Below are positions 1-12,100 of a DNA stretch of 64,000 bases, in pieces. The position numbers and the translations under genes are program-made. The notes beneath the pieces were generated by a model. That model was not told the DNA's origin and searched no databases. It saw only the letters and a program-made list of their open reading frames with translations. Origin of the DNA: Lepus europaeus (Eukaryota > Chordata > Mammalia > Lagomorpha > Leporidae). The stretch lies in the NCBI RefSeq assembly GCF_033115175.1, contig NC_084837.1, positions 72,997,266-73,061,265 of the forward strand, read 5' to 3'. Numbering within the stretch: the stretch's first letter is position 1; the number at the start of each line of letters is the position of its first letter.

Positions 1-284
1 GGCGCCAGCATCCCAGGTTCTAGTCCCAGTTGGGGCGCTGGATTCTGTCCCGGTTGCCCCTCTTCCAGGCCAGCTCTCTGCTGTGGCCCGGGAGGGCAGT
101 GGAGGATGGCCCAAGTGCTTGGGCCCTGCACCCGCATGGGAGACTAGGAGAAACACCACCTGGCTCCTGGCTTCAGATCAGCGCAGTGCACCGGCCGTAG
201 CAGCCATTTAGGGGGTGAACCAACAGAAAAGGAAGACCTTTCTCTCTGTCTCTCTAACTCTGCCTCTCCAAATAAATAAATAAG
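1..284 (+). repeat. C-repeat SINE (CSINE), cut by window start
   Basis: TTCTAGTCCCAGTTGGGGCG (B-box region), GGAGGATGGCCCAAGTGCTT and terminal AAATAAATAAATAAG. Lacks its 5' end. Confidence 0.95.
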
Positions 285-1689
285 CCAGGGTTATCTGAAG
301 AGCCTGGCTTTATGGAAAGAGGTTGCTAGAAGCAGATCAGCCCTTGGCCAGCCCAGGCTCCAGAGCAAGGGCCCCCCCGCCAGAGCCCTGCTGCAGGCCC
401 TGCGGCCTTGCTCCCCCCCTCCCCCCGCACTTCTGAGCCCCTGGAGGGATTGCCTGCGGAGCAAGAAGGAACCACGTGCAGGGCCACAGCAGGGAATTGG
501 TCTATTCTGAGCACGGTGAGTGACAGGATCGGATCTTTCTAAATACTACGGTGGCTGCTGCTGTGTGGAGAGCACGTTGGAAGTAGCACGCGAGAGTGGG
601 AGTCAGGGCAGGGAGACCGTGCAGATGGCACCTGCTGGTGCAGGTGGAAAGGATGGCGGGTGGCTGTGGGAAGACTGGTAGAGCTGAGTGCTACTTACAG
701 TTGAGGTCAGCAGCTCCTGAGGGTGGTGATATCAGGGGTGAGGGAGCGGGGAGGCACCAGCACTGACGCCAAGGTGACGTCCTGCCTGGCTGGCTGGGTG
801 AACTGGTCCTCCCTGAGTTGGGGAGTCATGTTCCCCCTCGGGTTTAGGGGGATAACTGTGGACCCAGCCTGAGATGTGCTGGCTTTGACATGCCTTGTGA
901 TTCCTGGGAAAATATGTCAGGGACCCTGAAGATACAGATCTGCAATCAGAGTTGACCTTAGGGCTTAGAGGTGCACACAAGGGAGTTATCAAGGCATCTG
1001 GCAATGTTTGCAATCTCTTAGGGACAGGGAGTGACTGGAGAGGAGCATCTCCGTGGAGCCCAGAAATGCTCCAAGGTCTAGAGACGCAGCCGAAGGGAAT
1101 GAGCTGGCCAAGGAGGCCGAGCGGAGGACTGAACCACTGGAGGAATACTGGGAGAGGGTGGGCGCGATCATGAGCAAACACTTCCTGAGCAGGTTTCCAG
1201 TGCTGGTGGGGAGCCAGCCTGAACCATCCACAGCCACAGACAGCTACAGCACCACCTGAGACCGCTGTGCACGGGACAGGCTGGGGTGCTCCGAGATAAC
1301 AGGGCGGGGCCGGGGAGGTCGCCTCCTAGGTCAGAGCTGGAGGGTGAGAGCCACGGACAGGGGAGCCCTGGGCAAGGGCACGGCACGCTCCAAGACCACC
1401 AAGCCCTTCCAGAGCCTCTGTAGCAGCCTGGGTCTCGCTGCGAGTGCCCCCGGGGCACCGCAGGGTCTTAGGGAGAAGGAAGGGCTGGTATGTCAGCTGA
1501 GAGTTAAAGGACCATTTGGTTTGCTGCAGTGGGGAAGGGGGGTGTGGGAGTGCATTCCAGAAAGAGAGAACAACAAGTGCTGTTTCCAAAAATGGGAGAA
1601 AGGGACAGGGGGTGGGATGTGCCCTCTGGCGACACTCTCCTGAACAATGGCAGACAGCTCCCAGGGGCTGCTGGGCACTCTGCTAGAGG

Positions 1690-1790
1690 TCCCTCAGTAC
1701 ACTGAGCTCATTCGGTCCTCATGGTAACCCCTAAGAGGGAGGGTTTTGTTAGCTGCATTTGTAACAGATGAAGAAATCTTACCTTTCACT
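1690..1790 (-). repeat. MIR fragment
   Basis: CATTCGGTCCTCATGGTAAC and TTTGTAACAGATGAAGAAA match antisense MIR. A second antisense MIR-like piece (GGCAGGACTTGAATCCAGGT) is at about 1995-2065. Confidence 0.6.
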
Positions 1791-2359
1791 CAGAGCATCC
1801 ATTGCTCTCTTTCAAAACATGTGTCCCTCCCTGAAAGTACCTCCCAGGGTTAGCTGTGGACGTGCTGGTGGTTGGCGTCCCAGAGTAGAATGTGATGTCC
1901 CTAGGAGCATAGGTCTCACCTCCAGGGCCTGGGATGCCCAGCGAGGGAACTCAGTGCATTTGTTGGTGAGTGGATGACCCTGGCACGTCACACGTTAAAG
2001 GGCAAGTAAATAGGGAGGCAGGACTTGAATCCAGGTCCCTCTGGCTCCTGGGCCCTGCTCCTAACCCCAACAACATTCAACTGCCACACTCAAGGGGCCC
2101 GAGGGATGTGGGCCCAAGTGGTGAGAATAGGGTTATTGGAGGTACCACGGGGCAGAAGCAAGCAGGAAGGTGGGGCTGCAGAGCTGGTACAGTCAATGGA
2201 AGAGATAGGGCTTGAAACAGCCTCCAGCCTCAACCCCAATGCTGTCTCATGGGGAGGCCGGGAGAGCTTCAACCTTTCCTGGAGGCCTACGGGCCATCAG
2301 TGAGGAATAACCTGTCCGTCAGACTGACCAAGGCAGAGAGGAACAGTGGAGGGAGTTCT

Positions 2360-2460
2360 AGGAAGACCTGCCTTGGTTCCCACTGCCCCAGTAGCCTTGG
2401 ACAGGTCACCCCAACACTGGGCCGTCAGGTACTTATCTGTGCACTGAGAATGTTGGGTTA
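2360..2460 (+). repeat. MIR-like fragment
   Basis: GTAGCCTTGGACAGGTCACC followed by a diverged CTTATCTGTGCACTGAGAAT resembles the MIR core. Confidence 0.4.
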
Positions 2461-3139
2461 CAACTACCCTTACGTGGTCTCCAGTTTTAAATACCCCGCT
2501 ATGGTGTTGGTCCGTGAAGGCTGAGACTGGGTCTTGAAGATTTTATTACCCATCACAGCTCTTAGCCAGGCCTCAGCAGAGGCACCCTAATTAATGAACG
2601 GAGAGTACATGCGTACATGATGGAGAAGACCAGAGCACAGTGCACGTCCATGAGGACCTGCGGGGCGGTGGAAGGGAAGGAATGCGTACTCCACAGCCAT
2701 GGCCGTTCTAGTCGGGACACTTCACGGCAGGCAGCGCTTCCCAGGCACCAGCTGGATTTCCGGTGCACACACCTGGCACCTAGGACCCTACGCCAAGGAC
2801 GGGTTGGGCAGTAGCGCTAGGTGTGGCCAGCATCTTGGAAGTCAGTAGACAAGAGGTAGGGAGGGCATTGCAGAGAGAGAACAGAAAGGCCTGGGCTCGT
2901 GGTTGTGAGGTCAGCCCTAGGTACTGCTGGGGCCCCAGGTGTGGTGGAGTGGGGGCCAAAGGCCTTCAAAGCAGGGCCAGGGGCTTTGGCTCCACGGATG
3001 TAGGAGGCGGTTAGAAGCCGCTGTGGGCTCCTACGGAGAAGACTGGCCTGATGGAAGCTGGAGTTGAAGATCTGCAGCCTCACAGGTAAATCCAGGAAGC
3101 TAGAGTATCCGAGGGCCTCGGTGTCTGACCTCAGAACAA

Positions 3140-3360
3140 TGCTGGAATGGCGTGGTTTGGGTCCTGGGTCTTCCACCAACCAGCTGTGCGCCCTCAGGCA
3201 AGTTGCTTAACCTCTCTGTGCCATAGTTTCCTTCTTTGTGAAACAGGGACAACCGTGGTATCATCCTCACAGTGCTGTTAGGAAGGCTGAATGTGCGAAT
3301 GCATATGAAGTGCTGGCTTCTGTTAGGGCCTGGCATGTAGTCCGTGCTGTGTTTATGTCC
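3140..3360 (+). repeat. MIR SINE
   Basis: AGCTGTGCGCCCTCAGGCAA, TTGCTTAACCTCTCTGTGCC and GGGCCTGGCATGTAGTCCGT are the MIR core and 3' part. Confidence 0.8.
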
Positions 3361-6300
3361 GCTCTTCTTTACTGTGGTGGTGGTTTGTAAACACAGGGAA
3401 AGAGAGACTTGGTTTTAGACCAAAAGGATCGAGGGGCGTGTCCGCCCTCCTCTGGAGCCCCCGACTTGGATCAAGTGAAGGAGACGGCCAAGTTCTCGGC
3501 TGCGTCCCTGGCACGCGCTGTGCAGTCTGACATCCTGTGGTTCAAAATCCAAGAGCGGCTTGCTCTCCTGCCGTCGCTCTCCTCGCCGTCTAAGAGGCGA
3601 TGTGCAGCGCCTTCTCTAAAGACCACATCCTTAAAAAAGCAGAAATAAGCCTCCTCCCCCCACTTCCACGTGTCTTGGGGCTGGGTTCTGTGTGACACCC
3701 TCTGGCCCCCTTTCTCCTGCCTTAGCGACAGACAGACGGCACTGCCAAAAATAAACCGTCCCCGCTCAGCCCCTGTGGCGAAGCCGGCGGGAGTGGGCCC
3801 CAGCCTGGAGACACACAGCCCCAGCCTCGGTGTTTTGTGTGGGTGACGCCCGGGAAGAAAAAACAGCAGAAAGCTGCTCGCAGCACCGGAGCTAGTGAGG
3901 CAGGCAGAACCCAGCCTGTCTCCTCTTGCCGGGTGTGCAGACTCGAACCCAGCCAGAAGCCCAGGCCCAGACGATGCCAGGGTCCAGATGCCACGTGGGT
4001 CACTGGGCACGGCTGACAGCCCTGACCTTCCAGGGTCGGGGCAAGATAGAACGCCACACACACCACAGCCCGGGCATGGCCAAGGCGATTCTGCCAGCAG
4101 AGACGGGAGGCTGCTTTGTCGCTCACAAGAGGCCCAGAGCAAACTCTGCAGGGGACACACTGTCCGCACCCTTCCTTAATGAAAGCTCCCAAACAGTACC
4201 GCGCACCCCCGGCCCCAGCTCAGAGCCAGAGCGCGTCCTGGAGCAGGGGCCTTCCCTAGCTTTCAGTGCTTGCCCGGCGGAGGGCTGCCTTCTGGCAGGA
4301 GCCTCTTCCCATTTCACCTGTGGCTTTTCGGAGGAAGAAAGTCAAAGGCATAAGAGGAAGGAACAGAAAAAGGCAGGAGAAGCTGGCCGACGGTGCAGGA
4401 GCTCTCCCTGTCGCTAATGCCCGGAGCCAAGCTTGCAGTGGCCAGCAGCAGGTGCCATCGCCCTGGGCATGGCTAACTCTGGCTCGGGTGAAACCTGGAG
4501 GCGGTGTCGGTCCCACCTGGCGCGCTGCACTCTATGGCAACTTTGCAGCCCTTTGTCTCCTTCAGACCGCGTGCCACATTGCCCATTGAAAACAATGACC
4601 GAAGAATGGCTTGTGAGGAAGGCCCCACTACAGCCTCTCCTCCAAAGTGAGTGCCCCGGTTGGCAGCCAGCCGTCCTGGTTACGTGGCTGAGGGTGGCTC
4701 GGAGCCGTGGGTTTCCCGTGCTGCTGTGAGGGATGCGTTAGGAGCCGGGACATCCCAGGAGGCAGAGCACGTGTTCCTCGTCAGCTTCATCGCACAGGTG
4801 CACAAGGACACCCGAGTTTTCCACTGCAGCGGCCCGGAGTGTCGTGGTTTTCATGCAGATGTTTTGTATGATTGGCTGAGATGTAGCAAACATTCGTCGG
4901 CTACACTTCCCATCAGCCATCAATATCAGTAGCCGAAGTCGGTTCACGCGGCGCCGTCTTACTTGAGACAGTCCAAGGGTGCTCCCTTGAATCTGGAAGA
5001 ACAGTTTGAGTATTAGTCCTCTCGGGGTGAGTGGAAGGGCTGAGAGCGCCATATTTGTTTGAATAGCGGTGTTGGCTAATGACAAGATTGTGTTGTTTAG
5101 AGTATTTGAGTATGGACGAGATGCATCGTGATGTGATAATGTCCCCGTGGCTGAAGGGGCTGGGGCAGAGCCAAGTGAGTGGCACAGAAACACGGTGGGA
5201 TTGGTGGGAGGCTGCTCTAAGTGGCTTCTCGGTGGCACCTCCAATCTGTGACTCCTGGAAGATGATATTGGAAGCCAACAGGACTGGCAGGAGCTGGTGG
5301 GGGATGGCAGGAGGGTGTTCAGAATCGGCTTTAAGTCTGCAGGGGGGACATTGGCAGTGCCACAGGATGACAGCCTGCGAATGGGGATTGGCCAGGTTGG
5401 TAGAACGCAAGAGAAGGGTCCTGAGCAGTCATTCAGCCAGGCTGTGAGAGGGGCATGGGGACTGGCAGGGCAGAGAAGGCAGTGGATCGGAAGTCCTCTG
5501 GGCGTGGACATTGAGAGTAACTGAAGACTGGTCTGTGTAGAGGAAAGGGCAATTTCTCCCCTGTCCTCTGGGGTTCGCTGGCACAAACTGACCAAGATTG
5601 GGTAGGAGAAAAGGCACACAGGAGACGGTGGGGGCGGGGGACCACGGCACAGGGAAACACAGGAGCGGGACGACGCCCCAGCCAGCCTCGTTCAGAAGCT
5701 CATAGACCCGGTTTCCTGTAGGAGAGAGGGAGAGCGGGGAATGCAGCCAAGGTGGAGGGATTGGGAGCCATTACTGGCGAGAGTCTGTCCAGGAGACAGC
5801 CATCCGCTCGTGAGAAGATTCTCCCAGGGATCTGAGCGATCCCCAGGACACACATCATCCGGCTCTACTTCCCGGTCTTCCGCTGTCAGATGGTGAGATG
5901 TCAGGGTGAGGTTGGAAGGCAGCTGTGTTCCCTTTTACAGTCTGGTCCTAACGCAGACAACGGATTCCAGATGGCCTCTCCTTGTGCTTAGGTGGGCAGA
6001 GGGGGCACGAGCTTCTCCTTTAGGTCAAGTGCATAGCATGCCGGAAGTGCCGCACTTTTGTCCCATCTTCTGAAGCCCAGCGTTTGCACTGTGCTAGCCT
6101 TCCTGTGCTGCCCGAGGCCTCTGCCACTTCGAGCCACATCTCTACTGCACGACATCTCCGAAAGCTGTTGTCTGAGTCTGCAAATACTCCCTGAGACAGG
6201 GGAGCTGTTCATTGATCCGTATCTGTCATCCGCTCCCTGGGCACCAGGACTGCTGTGTAGTCGTGAGTTCTGATAGCTTTTAAAAGATTCCTTCAGATTT

Positions 6301-6444
6301 TCTATGTAAACAACCATGTTGTGTGCAAATAAGGACAGTTGGAGTTCATCCTTCCCAATCTCGTTTTTTTTTTTCTTGCTTTATTTCACCAGCTAGGACC
6401 CCCAGGAGAATGTTAAATAAAATTGATGAAAGTAAATATCTTGG

Positions 6445-6604
6445 GGCTGGCATTGTGGCACAACAGATAAAGACACTGCTTGTGACACCAGCACCCCATA
6501 TGGGTGCCGGTTCGTGTTCTGACTGCTCCACTTCCAACCCAATGGAAGATCTCTCCCCCCCGCCCTTCAAAATAGATGAATTTTTAAAAACTTTTTAATT
6601 AAAA
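6445..6604 (+). repeat. C-repeat SINE, internally deleted
   Basis: GGGGCTGGCATTGTGGCAC head joined early to AATGGAAGATCTCTCC tail. It interrupts the old L1, with a short flanking duplication (AAAGTAxATATCT). Confidence 0.8.
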
Positions 6605-6689
6605 AAGAAAGTAGATATCTTTGGGTTATCCTCCATATTAGATATTAAGCCATTCAATGTTAAGGGTGTTGTTAGCTGTAGGGTTTTTT

Positions 6690-7145
6690 TAAGATTTTTT
6701 TTCCCCCTTTGGAAGGCAGAGTGACAGGGAAAAAAAGAGAAAGGCATCTTTTTAACAAATTTGTTTATTTATTTATTTATTTGCAAGGCAGTGTTACAAA
6801 GAGGGCAAGACAGAGAAATCTTCCATCTGCTGGTTCACTCCCCAAATGGCTACAACAGCCAGGGCTGGAGCAGGCTGAAGCCAGGAGCCAGGAACTCAAT
6901 CCAGGTCTTCTACATAGGTGACAGAGGCCCAGGGACTTGGGCCATCTTCCACGGTTTTCCCAGGTGCATAAGCAGAGAGCTGGATGCAAAGCAGAGCAGC
7001 CAGGACTTGAACTGGCGCCCACGTGGGATGCCGGCACTGCAGGCAGAGGCTTTACCTGCTACGCCACCGCACCAGTCCCTCAAATCTTGATTTTTAATAT
7101 CTTGAAGTCCATAATAACCCTGTAAAATAGCACCACAATGCTGGC
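6690..7145 (-). repeat. Two nested C-repeat SINEs
   Basis: A full-length antisense copy (about 6754-7078, ending CTACGCCACCGCACCAGTCC) lies within the remains of another antisense copy (6690-6753 and 7079-7145, ending CACCACAATGCTGGCCCC). The flank GCTGTAGGTTTTT is duplicated. Confidence 0.8.
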
Positions 7146-7380
7146 CCCTGGCTGTAGGTTTTTTATAGATACTCTTTTGAAAACTGAGCAAGTACCGTAT
7201 ATTCCTAGTCTTCTGAGGACTGTTTGAATTTATCAAATGCCTTTTCTGCATCTGTTGAAATGATCGTGTGGTTTTTCTTGTTGAAATTGTTAACATGGTA
7301 AATGACACTGAATGGCTCAGATCTTGGCCTTTCTTCTTGCAGGCACTTACAGATCAGTTTGAACCTTTCAAAGCTTGGTT

Positions 7381-7546
7381 TAAAAAAAAAAAAAAGATTT
7401 ATTTATTTATTTGAAAGGCAGTTACAGAGAGGCAGAGGGAGAGAGAGAGAGAGATGGCCACAATGGCTAGAGCTGGGCTGATCTGAAGCCGGGAGCCAGG
7501 ATCTTCTTCTGGGTCTCCCATGTGGGTGCAGCGCCGGCCTCTGAAA
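7381..7546 (-). repeat. C-repeat SINE, internally deleted
   Basis: (A)n then GATTTATTTATTTATTTGAA, a (GA)n patch, and GGGTCTCCCATGTGGGTGCA run directly into GCGCCGGCCTC. Confidence 0.8.
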
Positions 7547-8440
7547 GCTGGATTTTTTAATATTTTTAGGTTCATAATAGCCTTTTCCCCATGGCTAATC
7601 TAACTCCACTGCAAAGACAAGACTTTCCAAGAGCTCTGCCCAGTAACCTGTTAGTTTGTGCAACTTCTCCAAGTTGACTGGTAAGGATGAGAACTCTGTG
7701 TGTGAGCTCCAACAAAGGACACACATTTATCAAGCTGTCTGAATTCTTATCTTGGCCTTGTGGAGTTCATTTCCATCAAAGACTCAAGGGTGCCCTCTGC
7801 AGGTCTCTAGGGTTTTCTACACTGTGCTGCAAATTCTAGCCACTCCCACATCTGCAAACCCAGATTTTTGGCTCCTCAACTCTGTGAGGTTGCCAGGCTC
7901 TGTTTGGGTTCCCCCTCCCTGTACCACTGGGGCCTACATCCAGGCAGTGAGCTTGAACAGTGGGAGGGAGCCCTGCACTGCCCGTGGTCCAAACCTGACA
8001 TGAGCTACTGCCTAGACCTCGACTGATTTCTGGTTGTGTGTGAGTGGATAGCAACTCCTTGGGGTGTCAGTCTCCCAAAGAACAGAAGCAGGAGTGTCAC
8101 CCCCTACTTTGTTCACACTGTTACCATCCCTGCTGAGGGCCCTGCTAAAACAACCTCCCGCATTTCGCTGTTGCGATTCAAAGTATTTTGCACTGGACAG
8201 TCCCAGTGATGGCAGTGGAGAGGGAATCGGAGGCCCTTTGGGGCTCACTTGGCAGTGTCAGGTTTAACCCATGTAGACCTTGGTCTCGACATCTGTGAAG
8301 TGCCAGGAAGGGTAAGTGCTCAGTCGACCTCGCTGACAGGTTGTGAGGCATAAACTTAAGTACCGTGGGTGACACGTGCTGTTGTGACACCAAACAGACC
8401 CCACCCAGTGACCCAGTGACTCTTCGTGGGGACAGTGCCA
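7547..8440. other. GLDN intron, nothing recognised
   Basis: No exon, clear repeat or RNA gene seen. It could be an eroded L1 or ERV segment. Confidence 0.5.
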
Positions 8441-8776
8441 GCCTTTTTTTTTTTTTAATTTATTTAATTTTATTTATTTAAGAGGCGGAGTTACAGAGAG
8501 AGACAGAGAGAGAGGTCTTCCAACTGCTGGTTCACTCCCCAAATTGCCGCAACAACTGGGGCTGGGCCAGGCCAAAGGCAGGAACCAGGAACTTCCCCCA
8601 GGTCTCCCATGTGGGTGCAGGGGCCCAAGCACTTGGGTGATCTTCTGCTGCTTTCCCAGGCACATTAGCAGGGTACTGGATTGGAAGTGGAGCAGTGAGG
8701 ACTCGAACTGGCATGCATATGGGATGCTGGCGCTGCAACCAAGGCTTTAACCCACTGCGCCACAGTGCCCTCCCCA
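8441..8776 (-). repeat. C-repeat SINE
   Basis: Full-length antisense copy from a T run to CCACTGCGCCACAGTGCCC. It ends about 260 bp before the first GLDN exon. Confidence 0.9.
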
Positions 8777-9039
8777 ATGAGAGCCTTCTAATCAGGCCTT
8801 CCCACCCATTTCCACCGTGGCCATCATCCCTCTGGGGGCTCGCTCCTCTGCCCCCCCACAGCCACTCACCTGGAAACAGGATTCCTTCCTGAAGGTGTGG
8901 CTCCCTGCTGCCCCAGCGAAGTTCCATGTTTTCTTCTTCAGCTACTTTGCCCCTGAAGTGCAAAACACAATGATCGCAAAGTGCCATACCAGGATTTCTC
9001 GCTCAACAGGCTAATATCTCATTTCTCCCCCACCCTCAG

Positions 9040-9186
9040 GGCTACCTGGAGCCACAGGAAATCCGGGGGAAAAGGGAGAGAAGGGGGACATCGGTGAACT
9101 GGGCTCGACTGGCAACGAGGGCCCGCCAGGGCAGAAGGGGGCCAAGGGAGACAAGGGAGACGCATCCAATGATGTGCTTGTGGCAG
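9040..9186 (+). CDS. GLDN: GLDN exon, collagen-like segment
   Basis: A 147-bp exon preceded by a pyrimidine-rich tract ending CAG and followed by GTGAGAG. It encodes 48 full codons of mostly Gly-X-Y triplets ([20 protein letters not shown] and onward to [14 protein letters not shown]), then a non-collagenous SNDVLVA. It begins with two bases and ends with one base of split Gly codons, so it is a symmetric phase 1-1 exon. It is the first coding exon recognised in the window. Confidence 0.95.
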
Positions 9187-12100
9187 GTGAGAGGGCTCAG
9201 GGGGCCCGGGGTCCATGCAGGGTCTGCCTGTACTCTCGCCCCACACTGGCTTGGCATGGCCATCTTGCTTGCAGGGTGTTTTGCAGTCTGTGTTTTCAAA
9301 AAAAAGAAAAAGAGAGAAAGCCAGCTTGTACTACTGCCTGTGGGCAGTACCAAGCTGGGAGCTACACAGCAGCCCTCTAACTAATTCAGATCTGAAAGCT
9401 GGGGTGGGACTGAATGGGCTGAAGGAAGCTTCCTTTTCCAAAGACTTAGTGAAATGCAGTACAGGCTGGAACAAGGTGAGTGACCACGGATGTCACAGAG
9501 GATGCTGGCCAGAAAGTCACGGCTGAGCCCACCGCAGACCCTGGGCCTAAGCCTTTGACGTAGAATTGGGGCAGACTGCAAAGAGTTGGCATGTGTAGGG
9601 CAGCAAGCCACACAGTCACCTGGCGGAGAGAACAGGTGACAGCTGATTATTGAGGACCGAGAGGCAGGAGAATTTGGAATCCACAGTCGTCTGAGACCAC
9701 TGCGTCCTACAGACATAACCATCCGATTAACTCTGTAAACCCTGGATACCCAAGACCAGCATTCATGAACCAGGGACTGTGCCAGTGACTAGAAATATGA
9801 ATAGGAAAATGAGCGAGGTGTAGAATCTGCCCCCAAGGAACAAGGAACAAGGATGGTTATAGATGCTCAGAGCAATGACCCTGAATCAGGCACCCACTCA
9901 CCATTCAAAACAGATTTCCAGGCACTGCATCAAGGTTGTAGATCAAATGATGTTTAGCACGCTTGCTTTCATAAACAGGGGCCATTGCCAAGCAAACTGC
10001 ATAACACTGAAAAAGTGTTTTGGCGGTGTCATGATTTTAAGTGTTTGAAAAGCTGAGGTCGTGTTACAATGGGAAATCGACACATCTGGTATACTACAGC
10101 CCCTAAGCTGCTGCACAAGTCGGGGAGGCCTGGGTGGAGCGGGCGGGGACGGGGAGGGAGTGATGACAAACCATCCTCCAGTGGATCTCAATTGAAGAAA
10201 TCGGGCCGGAGCAGAGTGCGCCCCCTGTGGGGAGTAGAGGAGGTGCAGGAGGGCCGGCCCACATCCACTCTGCCCACAGATCTCTGCCCCTTCAAAGTGG
10301 ACAGAGAGCCATCTTCAGCCCCAGTGGCTCCCATCTGCCCACTCCAGGCAGAATGAAAAGGCTGAATGGGAAGAGGCAGCTAAAGAGACCTTTGCTTGCC
10401 GTTCTCAGCTCAGGACAGGAAGTGAAACAGAGCCCGGCAAGTAATGTGCTCCTTAAGAAAGCTCCAGAACAATGATCCTTGCCAAGCACTGCTCCCTCCT
10501 TGGCCATCTGCGGTTAGAGGTCTGTCTGCCTGCAGGTGTGTAGGGAGCAGAGCTGCCAAAGCATTTGTAGCAGTGACCTCATTGGTTTTCTCAGGGCAAG
10601 GGTCATGATTCTCTATGAGGGGTGGATTTTCCTGCCCAAGGTCACGGAGCTGAATGGAACCCGAAACCACATGAGCTCCTGCTTTCTTCTACCCCTCTCA
10701 TCCCTGTCCACGTGTTGGTCTTTAAAAGATGCAAATGGCCAGCCCCTTCCTCCTCCCCCAACACTTGATGCAGTTGGCTGGGGATGGGGTACAGGCCCTA
10801 GAAGGTTATTAGAGCTCCTTAGATGGTTCGAATGAGCACTCAGGGACAAGCGCCCAGGAAGAGAGGATGCATGTGGAGTGAGCACACCTGGAGCCGAGTC
10901 CCAGCGCTGAGACCCTGGGCAGATCGATGAACTGTGCTAAGACTCGGTTTCCGGAGGGGATCCTCCTCCCACCCCCAGAGCGGTTTGGAAGAATGATGGG
11001 AAGATTGGTCAGACTTGGCACAGTTCCTAGCACGTGCCTGATCCTTATCCCAGTGTAGACAAGTGCTGAGATCAGTTCCTCTGGGAGGGGCTAGGCTCGA
11101 TGAGGCTCCCAGGAGCGATCACGAGTTCACTTCTTGCAGGTGAAACGCAATCTCTGTTTATAACTCTTCATTTTTTCTTTCTTGCTTCCTCTCTCCAGGT
11201 GCCAAAGGTGACCCAGGCCCAGCCGGCCCACCTGGGCCCCCAGGCCCCCCAGGGCCTCCAGGGCCCCCTGGAAGCAGAAGATCCAAAGGCCCTCGGCAGC
11301 CAAACCTGTTCAACGGCCAGTGCCCAGGTCACGCACCCCTGCCCAGTGAACCCACCTCTTCAGCTCATGACCCCAAACTCTGGGTCTGCACCCCAGGCCT
11401 TGGGACCAAAGCAGAGGGAGGAGGGTTTGTCCAGATGAGTGCTGCCCCTTCCAGCATGCTCATTCAGCCTGGGAGAAGCTTAGCAATGACAGGGCGGGGC
11501 AGGCAGGTAGTCTCCTTATTTTGCTGATTGAGAAACCCTTTCAGACCATCCTGCGAGCATCCCTGGTGACAACAGAGAGGCCGCCTGTCTGTCCAGCACC
11601 CACAAGGTGACATGGACCCTGCGGGATTTTTTGAGCAAGTGGGCCTGGCCTTCCTCAAGAAGCCCCGACTGCCTCCAACCTGCCCCCAACCAGTCTCTCC
11701 CTCCAGGCCAAAGCACCCCCTGTCATCCTCTAGCCACGTCCTCCCCCTCCCGCTGCCTTGCTTCTGCCACCCAAGACACCTGTTCGCACAAGGTCCCCAT
11801 GAAGCCCACTCATTAAGGGGCACATCGACAAGCCAAGGGCGAGGGATGCTAGCTCAGGTGCAGCCACCTGTGGAGGCCCCGTGTCCCATAGGTCTTCAAG
11901 CAGGGGAGCTACAGGTGGGCCTCCCACGGCCCCGAGCTGGGCTGCCTCTGGGTTCCTTCCTGTTCCTTCCTGTCCTGCGGCTCCATGATTCCTCTCCTGA
12001 TGCCTCTCCCGAGAAATCGCCAGGCCAAGTGGGCTCCCAGTCCCTCCAACCTGCTTCCCTGGTAGTGACACTCCTTCCATGACAGTGCCATCTGTGATGG

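Larger units (their letters stand above)
285..6244. other. Presumed GLDN intron, no exon recognised
   Basis: Only MIR pieces (entered separately) and otherwise unique-looking, fairly GC-rich sequence. Several open frames of 90-290 codons exist on both strands (for example 4738-5619 - and 3471-4169 -), but none shows a family motif or flanking splice signals. The missing upstream collagen exon of GLDN was searched for by Gly-X-Y pattern and not seen. Confidence 0.6.
6245..7345 (-). mobile_element. Old LINE-1 ORF2 fragment split by SINE insertions
   Basis: Segments at 6245-6445, 6605-6690 and 7145-7345 read as antisense L1 ORF2 (for example CTTTTTAAAAGATTCCTTCA-like and AAATGCCTTTTCTGCATCTG sequence). 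They are colinear when the intervening SINEs are removed. Short duplications (AAAGTAxATATCT; GCTGTAGGTTTTT) flank the insertions. Confidence 0.7.

Noticed and set aside
1053..1259. Possible upstream GLDN exon (charged, helical frame with EEYWERV)
   Set aside because: It is not collagen-like, does not match the known domain order and lacks convincing splice sites.
3471..4169. Open frame of 232 codons on the - strand
   Set aside because: GC-rich sequence produces several overlapping long frames here. No family motif was seen.
4738..5619. Long open frame of 293 codons on the - strand
   Set aside because: No recognisable domain, no splice or promoter context and a low-complexity composition. 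It lies in intronic sequence, and other long frames overlap it on both strands.
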